Position numbers and translations under genes: made by a program. Below, in pieces: positions 17,025-24,793 of a DNA stretch of 64,000 nt. The DNA is from Sphingobacterium lactis (GTDB lineage Bacteria; Bacteroidota; Bacteroidia; Sphingobacteriales; Sphingobacteriaceae), in contig NZ_CP049246.1 of NCBI RefSeq assembly GCF_011046555.1, positions 3,038,001 to 3,102,000 of the forward strand. Reading direction: 5' to 3'. The notes below the pieces were generated by a model. It saw only the letters and a program-made list of their open reading frames with translations. It ran no database searches and was not told the DNA's origin. Numbering within the stretch: position 1 is the first letter of the stretch; each line of letters starts with the position of its first letter.

Positions 17025-18743
17025 ATGAGTATCGGATTATCTGAACAAGAACAACAACGAAGGCTGAACCTAAAAGCCCTAATTGACCTAGGTATCGACC
17101 CTTTTCCGGCAGAGGAATTTAAGGTGAATGCGACTGCTGAAGACATTTTAGAAAACTACGAACGCGATAAGATCAACTATAAGAACATTACATTTGCTGG
17201 CCGTATCATGAGCCGCCGTGTGATGGGAAGTGCCTCCTTTATGGAGCTGCAAGATTCAACTGGACGGATTCAGGCGTATGTAAAGCGTGATGATATCTGT
17301 CCCGGCGAAGACAAGACCTTATATAATACGGTATTCAAGAAATTATTGGACATCGGCGATATCGTGGGCATCACGGGCTTTGTTTTCACCACACAGACTG
17401 GTGAGATCAGTATCCACGTGGAGACCCTAAAGGTATTGACGAAATCCCTTCGTCCACTACCCGTTGTGAAGGAAGCTGAAGGCAAGACATTCGATGCCTT
17501 TACAGATCCGGAACAACGCTATCGCATGCGCTATGTGGACCTGATCGTCAATGCACAGAACAGGGACATCTTTGTAAAGCGCACTAAGTTGTTCAACGCC
17601 ATGCGTGAATACTTCAATAATGCAGGGTACATGGAAGTGGAAACCCCTATCCTACAGGCTATCCCTGGAGGAGCAGCGGCACGTCCATTTACTACGCACC
17701 ACAATGCACTTGATATCCCGTTATACCTGCGTATTGCCAATGAATTATACCTGAAACGCCTGATCGTAGGTGGATTTGACGGTGTATATGAATTCTCCAA
17801 AAACTTCAGAAATGAAGGTATGGACCGTACGCACAACCCGGAATTTACAGCAATGGAAATCTATGTAGCCTATAAAGACTACAACTGGATGATGGAATTT
17901 ACGGAGAACCTATTGGAACACTGTGCCATTGCAGTTAATGGAACAACAAAGGCACAATTTGTAGACCATGAAGTGGACTTCAAAGCACCTTATCCACGTG
18001 TCAGCATGACCGAAGCCATCAAGCAGTTCACAGGGTTTGACATCACCGGTAAAACCGAAGATGAAATCCGTGCAGCGGCAAAAGGCATGGGCATCGAGGT
18101 GAATGACACCATGGGTAAAGGGAAATTGATCGATGAGATCTTCGGTGAGAAATGTGAAGGCAACTTCATTCAGCCGACCTTTATTACGGACTACCCGATC
18201 GAGATGTCGCCATTGACCAAGAAACACCGCGACAACCCGGAATTGACCGAACGGTTTGAGCTGATGGTCTGCGGTAAGGAAATTGCCAATGCCTATTCCG
18301 AGCTGAACGACCCGATTGACCAACGCGAGCGTTTTGAGCAGCAGTTGAAACTTTCCGAGAAGGGTGATGATGAAGCCATGTTCATTGACCAGGATTTCTT
18401 ACGTGCCCTGGAATACGGTATGCCGCCTACCTCTGGATTGGGTATCGGTATGGACCGTCTGATTATGTTCCTGACCAACAACCCGTCGATTCAGGAAGTA
18501 TTGTTCTTCCCGCAGATGCGTCCGGAGAAAGTGGCCAAGGCAGCATCAGTTGCTGATTACGTAGCTTTGGGCATTCCTGAAGGTTGGGTGCCTGTATTGC
18601 AGAAAATGGGTTTCAATACCATTGAATCCCTAAAAGAAGCTAACCCGAACAAGGTATTCAACGACCTTGGCGGTATGCGCAAGAAAATGAAATTGGATAT
18701 CGCTATGCCAACAAAAGACGACGTCTTGGCGTGGTTTGAATAA
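17025..18743 (+). CDS. lysS: Lysyl-tRNA synthetase (class II)
   Basis: Charges tRNA-Lys. The N-terminal OB-fold (about residues 55-160, TFAGRIMSRRVMGSASFMEL) is followed by the class II core: motif 1 near FNNAGYMEVETPILQ, motif 2 FSKNFRNEGMDRTHNPEFT and motif 3 GLGIGMDRLIMFLT. A C-terminal extension of some 60 residues after motif 3 is normal for Bacteroidota LysS. Monocistronic, ending at the hairpin at 18761-18799. Confidence 0.98.
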   Translation: MSIGLSEQEQQRRLNLKALIDLGIDPFPAEEFKVNATAEDILENYERDKINYKNITFAGRIMSRRVMGSASFMELQDSTGRIQAYVKRDDICPGEDKTLYNTVFKKLLDIGDIVGITGFVFTTQTGEISIHVETLKVLTKSLRPLPVVKEAEGKTFDAFTDPEQRYRMRYVDLIVNAQNRDIFVKRTKLFNAMREYFNNAGYMEVETPILQAIPGGAAARPFTTHHNALDIPLYLRIANELYLKRLIVGGFDGVYEFSKNFRNEGMDRTHNPEFTAMEIYVAYKDYNWMMEFTENLLEHCAIAVNGTTKAQFVDHEVDFKAPYPRVSMTEAIKQFTGFDITGKTEDEIRAAAKGMGIEVNDTMGKGKLIDEIFGEKCEGNFIQPTFITDYPIEMSPLTKKHRDNPELTERFELMVCGKEIANAYSELNDPIDQRERFEQQLKLSEKGDDEAMFIDQDFLRALEYGMPPTSGLGIGMDRLIMFLTNNPSIQEVLFFPQMRPEKVAKAASVADYVALGIPEGWVPVLQKMGFNTIESLKEANPNKVFNDLGGMRKKMKLDIAMPTKDDVLAWFE

Positions 18744-18760
18744 CGAAAATCATCTATAGA

Positions 18761-18799
18761 AAATCCCCTAGAAGACCTTTCTCCTAGGGGATTTTTTTA
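18761..18799 (+). terminator. Terminator of lysS
   Basis: Stem aatcccctag / ctaggggatt followed by TTTTTTATT. It lies between convergent genes and could also stop transcription of the minus-strand lipoprotein gene. Confidence 0.92.
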
Positions 18800-18814
18800 T
18801 TATCCGATAAAATC

Positions 18815-19795
18815 CTATTCTTCTATAACATCATATTCATAGTCGAAAGAGGTATAGAATCCCGAAAAGTCACTCAATTTGCGCAAATGATAGGAAATTG
18901 GGTAAATGTGATTCGCATACTTTTGATCTAAGAATTCAACTGTCTTATTGTAGAGCGCCAAAATCTTGTTCTTCCCCGATGCCTTTTCCATCAAAGCATC
19001 TTTCTGTGCACTCGTACGCGCATAGACGGCCAGTGAGGTCACATCCAACAGCTTGCCTTCTGCAGCACTTAGGCTCTCCCGATCAGCCAATTTTTTCAAA
19101 ACTGCCCGTAACTCTTTTTCCTCCGCCTCCGATTGTACCAACATGACAGATCTTCTTCCATAATACGCCGCAGATACATAGCAGAGGTTTTCATCGTTCG
19201 CTTTCCGGATGTCCTCTTCAGAAATCAATGCATCTTTATCGGGGAGATCCATCGTGAAGTCGAAATTTTTCACCTCATTCGTGGTAGCCATGGTTGTCTT
19301 TACCGTCTTATAATCTGCCAGTAGCTTAAAAAACCGAGACCGCTCTTGTTTATCCGTAAAATACCAACTGAGGGCATGGTGATCCAACATGGCATTCCAG
19401 CCACTGAACGAAGCGGACGCATCCCCATCAAACCGCGTATTATTCAATAGGTATGTTTCAATCTTCATGAAATCGGGAATATCCTTGTAGCTCGGCTTGT
19501 CCTGGATCTTTAAAGCCGAAGAGATAATCACTGGAAGTTTTTTATAGTCGTTAAAATCTATTTTCTGGATTTCGTCACCTTCGCCTTGCATCTTCACTAT
19601 TTTACCCGGATACAGCTGATCGGCATCCCGATCTACAACGGCAAAAGAAGTGATTTTATATTCAGACTTTACTTTTTTTACATTTTGTTCCGGCTCAGGC
19701 TTTGTTTTGGGAATATCGATCTTGTTTTCAGATTTGGAACAGCCAAACACACATAGGGAGAAGGCAAGAAATACATACGGAAGATATCTGGTCAT
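18815..19795 (-). CDS. Lipoprotein resembling thiol-activated cytolysin (CDC-like) domains 1-3
   Basis: Lipoprotein signal ending VFGC (Cys19). Several blocks appear in the order known from cholesterol-dependent cytolysins: DQLYPGKIVK (59-68), like the family's LYPGALL; KNFDFTMDLPD (176-186), like the QIYYTVSVD strand; CYVSAAYYGRRSVMLVQS (205-222), like VSSVAYGRxxxVKLETxS, followed by a helix EEKELRAVLKKL; and YPISYHLRKLSDF (298-310), like NPAYPISYTSVFLKDN. The protein ends at residue 326, so the membrane-binding domain 4 with its Trp-rich undecapeptide is missing. Role unknown: it could be a toxin-fold surface protein, an immunity partner or a pore-former. The assignment is motif reading, not a search. 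Confidence 0.6.
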   Translation of the reverse strand: MTRYLPYVFLAFSLCVFGCSKSENKIDIPKTKPEPEQNVKKVKSEYKITSFAVVDRDADQLYPGKIVKMQGEGDEIQKIDFNDYKKLPVIISSALKIQDKPSYKDIPDFMKIETYLLNNTRFDGDASASFSGWNAMLDHHALSWYFTDKQERSRFFKLLADYKTVKTTMATTNEVKNFDFTMDLPDKDALISEEDIRKANDENLCYVSAAYYGRRSVMLVQSEAEEKELRAVLKKLADRESLSAAEGKLLDVTSLAVYARTSAQKDALMEKASGKNKILALYNKTVEFLDQKYANHIYPISYHLRKLSDFSGFYTSFDYEYDVIEE

Positions 19796-19985
19796 GACTG
19801 TTTACATTTAGCTAGATACGTAAAATTACTACTCTAAAGTTAACAAATTATTAAATTTTAAAAAGAATTACCGAAATAATTTAAACCTATAATCAACACC
19901 AATTTATCACTTTGACTTATAAATGAGGCAGAATGGTTCCTTGGACTAATATTTGCTCCTCTTTTCGCAACCAAAAACATCCCAT

Positions 19986-20384
19986 ATGAAAAAGCTACTA
20001 GGCCTATCCCCTATACTTCTCCTGTTTGCTTGTGCAAGCACGCAGACCAATACGGATAAAGCACCAAAGATTGAGGGCAACTGGCGTTGGATCGAGACCA
20101 CGGGCGGCTTTGCGGGCATCACGAAAACACCGGAGAACAGCAGCGATATCAAACACCTTCAGATCACAAAGGACAGTGTGTTCGCCTATGATCGCGGTGA
20201 ATTGCAGTATGCACAAGCCTATAAATTAACCCTGGCCCAATCCCAGTTGAGCAATAAAACCGAATGGTTGCTGCATGAAGATCCCATGCGGACATTTATT
20301 TCCCGACAGGACAGTGTACTTGTATTAAAAGAAGATTGTTTTGACTGCTTTACCCATAAGTATGTTAAGATGCGTGAGAAATAA
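19986..20384 (+). CDS. Small lipoprotein of unknown function (132 aa)
   Basis: The start was set at ATG 19986 (MKKLLGLSPILLLFAC) because this gives a clean lipoprotein signal with Cys16; the frame extends upstream without a plausible signal. The mature part (IEGNWRWIETTGGFAG, KHLQITKDSVFAYDRGEL, and a FISRQDSVLVLKEDCFDC strand pair) looks like a small lipocalin-type beta-barrel seen in many Bacteroidota lipoproteins; that fold call is inference. Single gene ending at a strong terminator. Confidence 0.75.
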   Translation: MKKLLGLSPILLLFACASTQTNTDKAPKIEGNWRWIETTGGFAGITKTPENSSDIKHLQITKDSVFAYDRGELQYAQAYKLTLAQSQLSNKTEWLLHEDPMRTFISRQDSVLVLKEDCFDCFTHKYVKMREK

Positions 20385-20385
20385 A

Positions 20386-20412
20386 AAAACGCCCTGAAAT
20401 TCAGGGCGTTTA
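20386..20412. terminator. Bidirectional terminator between the small lipoprotein and M16 peptidase genes
   Basis: Perfect stem aaacgccctga / tcagggcgttt with loop aat and A/T runs on both sides. It sits between convergent genes. Confidence 0.92.
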
Positions 20413-20435
20413 ATTTTATCTCGAAATAATTCATC

Positions 20436-23327
20436 TTATTTCTTTGCTGCCGCAGCCGCTTCTGCTTTTTGCTCTGCTGCATCCGGCAATAGGATAAATT
20501 TGAATACATTATCCGTATTGAGGTACTTGTTCGCAACAGCCTTAACTGCCGCTGGAGTCACCGATTCCACATCCTTCAAATAACGTGTTACATAGGTTGG
20601 ATCGGTCTGGTTCTGCCCAGCACTCACCAAACGGCTTGACCAGAAGTTGTTCTCTTTCAACTGAACTTCCAATTGACGTTTCTCTTCAATCACGAATTTA
20701 TCCAGATCCACTTGTGATGGACCATCTTTTTTCAATTTGTTGATCTCATCGATTGCCGAATTGATAAGCGACTGGTATTTATCCATGCTCGTTCCAAAAC
20801 CGATCATAAAGGAGAATCTTCCCGTAGGGAATTTGCTATAGTTGAAGCGAGCTCCAGTACCATAGACACCGCTCTCCTCTTCGCGCAAGCGTTCAATCAA
20901 TTTGTTGGATAGGATTGTCTCCAAGGCATCAACAGCCACGTTTTCCTTTTCACTGTAGTCGTAATCACCATAAATGCTCAAACGTACCATGGCTTTCGCC
21001 TCTTTACCTTTGCGCGTGATGTTTTCTACCGCTTTTTTAGGCTCTAGAATCTTCAGATCCTTCGCTTCTTCCTTACGTCCTGTCGACGGTAAAGCCGCTA
21101 GGTAATTCTCTAGGTAAGGCTTAATCTCGTCTTCCGTAAAGGAACCAGTGATAACAAAGGTGAAGTCAGAAGCATCAGCAAAACGATCTTTATAGATTTC
21201 CAATGCTCTCGCTTGGTTCACTTGCCCTAACTCTTCCACATTATAAGGTACGCGACGGATGTTATCTCCGTACAAAGCACGTTGCATTTCATTGCTGTAC
21301 ACAAAGTTTGGATCATTGTGGCGGTTCGCCAACATATCTTTTTGCTTACTGATCGTTCCTTGGAAGATATCGTCCTCAATACGTGGTGCAGTGAAATAAC
21401 CGTAGATCATTTCGAAAGCTGTTTTCAAACTTTCCTTATCTGTACTACCGTAGATTCCCTCCCAACGTTCAGAAATGTAAGGACTGATGTTCACTTGTTT
21501 TCCGGTCAGGTATTTCTGCAATTCGATCGTGTTCAATTGACCGATACCCGATCCGTTCACCAAGTTACCCGCGAAGTTAGCGGACATGTAGTCAGCATCC
21601 GAATACAAGGATGTACCACCCGGGCTGTACGCGGAGATCAAGATCTGATCGTTCTTGAATTTCGTTGGTTTCAACACGACTTTCACGCCATTGCTCAACA
21701 CCAAATCCTTGGTTTCGATTGTCGCATTCGCTGATTCCGATTTGATGGATCCTTTCACAGGTTCTTTCGCCAACATCGGTAAGTCAGACACCTTATCATC
21801 ATAAGCCTGCAACTCTTCCTTGTCGATATCCGCAAACCATGTGTTCACAGTCGCTTCGTTCGGCAGTTTATCTTTTTCACCTTCAGGTGCCAAGATGATC
21901 ACATCTCTGTTTTTATCTACATAGAATTCCTTACCAACCGCTTCCACTTCTTTCAAGGTCAAAGTTGGCAATAACTGTTTTGTAATCTGATAGCGATCCT
22001 CATTGCTCAACGCTGGATTTTCTTCCAGGAAGTGCGCAAGGTACGTATTCACATAACTGTCAGACTTGCGTTTATCACGCTCGATATACGATGTTTCGTT
22101 GTTCTTTGCAATCTGGCTAACCGCACGTTTGAATTCCGTTTCGGTAAATCCAAATTTCTGGAAACGATCCAACTCACGAACAACTGCTTTGAAACCTTCC
22201 TCAAAAGCACCTGGTTTGGACACGAAGAAAGCGCCCAAGTTATCTAAGCCACCCAAGAATCCGGAAATATCCACTCCACCCTGGATGTATGGCGGGTTTG
22301 CTGATTGGCTAAGTTCGCTCAGACGAGAGTTGATCATGCTGTTGAACACATCCTTCAACAGATCGCGACGGTAATCACCGACAGTAACGATCTTTTCTTC
22401 CGGATGCTTGATCATGATCTGACCGATGGTATAGGTCATCTCTGGATCTGTTACAGCGACGAACTGGTTTTTCTCCAATAAGTCCACTTTATATTTTGTA
22501 CGCGGTTGCGGCGTTTTAGGCACACGCATATCCGAGAACAGGCGTTTGATCTCATTTTCCATCTGCACTGGATCGATGTCTCCGACAACGATTAACGATT
22601 GCAGATCCGGACGGTACCACTGTGCATGGAAATTACGGATCACCTCAGGGTCAAATTTCATGACTACTTCCTCCGTACCGATCGGCAGACGATCAGCATA
22701 ACGGGATCCGTTTAACATCACTTTGAAGTATTGGTCGCGCATACGTTGCATAGCACCACGGCCGCCACGCATCTCTTCCATAATAACACCACGTTCCTTA
22801 TCAATTTCTTCTGTCGTCAACAAGGCATCCTGTGCCCAGTCACGCATCACCTGAAGTCCGTTTTTCAAAATCTCCGGATCATCAGATGGAATAGGTAATT
22901 GATAAACGGTTTCATCAAAGCCTGTATAGGCATTCAGATCCGATCCGAAGCGAACACCTACACGTTGCAGGTAATCCACTAGATCATTCTTCGGGAAATG
23001 CTTCAAGCCGTTGAAGTTCATGTGCTCCAGGAAGTGCGCCAAACCCAATTCCTTTTCCGTTTCTAGGATGGAACCAACCTTCACCGCTAAATACATCGTC
23101 ACCCGTTTCTCAGGCTCGGTGTTCTTACGGATATAGTATTGGAATCCATTGGCCAACTTACCGGTTTTCACTTCGTTGTCAAACGGTAACTTCGCATCAA
23201 GTTTCAAGGAGTCTGTCGCGAGGATGATCTTCGCTTCAGGGGTAATACCGGTTGGTACATAAGCACTGGCTACTTCTGTCCCAAATGGCAACAAAAACGC
23301 TAGGGCTAGCGGTTTTAGAATTTTCAT
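20436..23327 (-). CDS. M16 family zinc metallopeptidase, two-unit periplasmic form
   Basis: Pitrilysin-like peptidase of 963 residues with an N-terminal signal peptide (LALAFLLPFGTEVASAY). The first unit carries the inverted zinc motif HFLEH in LGLAHFLEHMNFNG, with the downstream conserved Glu in KERGVIMEEMRGGRGAMQ. The second unit (from about residue 540) lacks the zinc site, as is normal for the inactive half of this clamshell fold. The C-terminus is Ala/Lys-rich. Substrates are probably peptides in the periplasm. Monocistronic. Confidence 0.92.
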   Translation of the reverse strand: MKILKPLALAFLLPFGTEVASAYVPTGITPEAKIILATDSLKLDAKLPFDNEVKTGKLANGFQYYIRKNTEPEKRVTMYLAVKVGSILETEKELGLAHFLEHMNFNGLKHFPKNDLVDYLQRVGVRFGSDLNAYTGFDETVYQLPIPSDDPEILKNGLQVMRDWAQDALLTTEEIDKERGVIMEEMRGGRGAMQRMRDQYFKVMLNGSRYADRLPIGTEEVVMKFDPEVIRNFHAQWYRPDLQSLIVVGDIDPVQMENEIKRLFSDMRVPKTPQPRTKYKVDLLEKNQFVAVTDPEMTYTIGQIMIKHPEEKIVTVGDYRRDLLKDVFNSMINSRLSELSQSANPPYIQGGVDISGFLGGLDNLGAFFVSKPGAFEEGFKAVVRELDRFQKFGFTETEFKRAVSQIAKNNETSYIERDKRKSDSYVNTYLAHFLEENPALSNEDRYQITKQLLPTLTLKEVEAVGKEFYVDKNRDVIILAPEGEKDKLPNEATVNTWFADIDKEELQAYDDKVSDLPMLAKEPVKGSIKSESANATIETKDLVLSNGVKVVLKPTKFKNDQILISAYSPGGTSLYSDADYMSANFAGNLVNGSGIGQLNTIELQKYLTGKQVNISPYISERWEGIYGSTDKESLKTAFEMIYGYFTAPRIEDDIFQGTISKQKDMLANRHNDPNFVYSNEMQRALYGDNIRRVPYNVEELGQVNQARALEIYKDRFADASDFTFVITGSFTEDEIKPYLENYLAALPSTGRKEEAKDLKILEPKKAVENITRKGKEAKAMVRLSIYGDYDYSEKENVAVDALETILSNKLIERLREEESGVYGTGARFNYSKFPTGRFSFMIGFGTSMDKYQSLINSAIDEINKLKKDGPSQVDLDKFVIEEKRQLEVQLKENNFWSSRLVSAGQNQTDPTYVTRYLKDVESVTPAAVKAVANKYLNTDNVFKFILLPDAAEQKAEAAAAAKK

Positions 23328-23448
23328 AATCTCAAAAAATATTTACTTGAATGGTTATTAATTTAAATTTGAGAGCCAATCTACGATAAATTATTTTATC
23401 ATTAAAACAGATTGTTAAATCTTGGGATCTTTTAAATATATTTAACAA

Positions 23449-24342
23449 ATGGATTGGGAGCTACTCAAAAAGGATTTTAAACGCTATTTATTACTGGAAC
23501 GCGGCCTCAGTGACAACAGTATATTGGCCTACCTCAACGATGTACAGAAACTACAGAGTTTTGCTGAATCTCAACAAATTGCTTTAAAACAGATGCATAC
23601 GAAGGATATCCAGGAATTTCTGCGTTGGGTCAATCAGTTTCCCATTTCCGAGTTCACCCAAGCACGTCTACTCTCCGGCATCAAAACTTTCTTCAATTTC
23701 TTGCAGGTTGAAAATCTATTGCCCAATAATCCTGCTGAATTGATAGAGACCCCACGGCTGGCGCGAAAGATTCCGGCGGTGCTGTCCATCCAAGAAATCG
23801 ACGAGCTCATCGGAGCGATAGACCTATCGACTGCGGAAGGGATGCGCAACAAGGCTATCCTGGAAACGCTGTATGGCTGCGGCCTACGCGTTTCCGAACT
23901 CTGCAACCTCAAGATCTCCAACCTTTTTCTGGATGTGGAGTTCATCAAGGTGGAAGGCAAGGGCAATAAGGAACGTCTGATCCCCATCGGCCAGCAGGCC
24001 ATAAAATACATCAAGATCTACATGGAGGAAGTTCGGGTGCATCAAACCATCAAGCATGGGCAGGAAGATTTTCTATTCCTCAACAGGCGCGGCGCACCCC
24101 TATCGCGCGTCATGATTTTCCTTATCATAAAGGACTTGGCTAGCAAGATCGGTCTGGAGAAGGAAATCAGCCCCCATACCTTTCGCCACAGCTTTGCCTC
24201 GCATTTGGTCGAAGGTGGCGCAGATTTACGGGCTATCCAGGATATGTTGGGCCATGAAAGCATCACCACTACGGAAATCTATACCCATATCGACAAAGAA
24301 TATCTGCAAAGTGTCATAACACAGTACCATCCGCGATCATAA
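23449..24342 (+). CDS. xerD: Tyrosine recombinase XerD
   Basis: Resolves chromosome dimers at dif together with XerC. The N-terminal SAM-like core-binding domain (residues 1-90) is followed by the catalytic domain with Arg in YGCGLRVSELCNL, Lys in VEGKGNKERLIP, HxxR in SPHTFRHSFASHL, His in DMLGHESITTT and the Tyr nucleophile in EIYTHID. 297 residues is the standard Xer length. No adjacent att-like repeats or integrase cargo, so housekeeping rather than phage. Confidence 0.93.
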   Translation: MDWELLKKDFKRYLLLERGLSDNSILAYLNDVQKLQSFAESQQIALKQMHTKDIQEFLRWVNQFPISEFTQARLLSGIKTFFNFLQVENLLPNNPAELIETPRLARKIPAVLSIQEIDELIGAIDLSTAEGMRNKAILETLYGCGLRVSELCNLKISNLFLDVEFIKVEGKGNKERLIPIGQQAIKYIKIYMEEVRVHQTIKHGQEDFLFLNRRGAPLSRVMIFLIIKDLASKIGLEKEISPHTFRHSFASHLVEGGADLRAIQDMLGHESITTTEIYTHIDKEYLQSVITQYHPRS

Positions 24343-24363
24343 ATGCAACAATGTTTACTTTAA

Positions 24364-24395
24364 TTTGCAACGACATTGCATTTGAAGTATATTTG
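24364..24395 (+). promoter_or_regulatory. Promoter of the His-rich/TonB receptor operon
   Basis: TTTG, 20 bases, TATATTTG: full consensus at both boxes. Transcription would begin about 5-7 bases later, at or next to the proposed GTG start at 24400, so the message may be leaderless. Confidence 0.75.
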
Positions 24396-24399
24396 CACC

Positions 24400-24759
24400 G
24401 TGATAAGGAGTTTAAGGCCGTTTAAAAATAGTATCGTTAGTCTATGGATCAGCATTCTGGTGCTTTCCATGGGGCTTATCGTGGCTCATGACCACCATCA
24501 CGAAGACCATGGCCCATCGTGCCACACCACTGAAGAATCGCATGATCAGCATGACCATCATGCCGATTGTCAATACTGCTTCTTGTATTTCCAGCAAGGC
24601 ATTTCTTTACAAAATGCCTTCCATTGGGATGCAACTCCCGTGGAATTGGAAATTAAGGTCACCCTTTCGGAAGATTACAAATCACACCCCTACTTAAAAC
24701 CTTTTTATTCTAAAGGCCTCCGGGCGCCGCCCATCTTACTTATACCCACACAAGCGTAA
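24400..24759 (+). CDS. His-rich membrane-anchored or exported protein, probably metal binding (119 aa)
   Basis: Not assigned to a family. From GTG 24400 it reads a basic N-terminus, one hydrophobic helix (SIVSLWISILVLSMGLIVA), then a His/Asp-dense segment (HDHHHEDHGPSCH and HDQHDHHADCQYC) with two Cys and many possible zinc or copper ligands. The frame is open further upstream (TTG 24376), but the promoter box lies inside that extension. It lies 34 bases before a TonB receptor gene that has His-rich segments itself, so a role in binding or handing over a metal at the envelope is the likely context. Confidence 0.7.
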   Translation: MIRSLRPFKNSIVSLWISILVLSMGLIVAHDHHHEDHGPSCHTTEESHDQHDHHADCQYCFLYFQQGISLQNAFHWDATPVELEIKVTLSEDYKSHPYLKPFYSKGLRAPPILLIPTQA

Positions 24760-24793
24760 TAAAAGCATTGTATACGTATAATTAAAGACATCC

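Noticed and set aside
23449..24342. Phage or island integrase
   Set aside because: Length and motifs are those of housekeeping XerD, with no att repeats or mobile cargo nearby.
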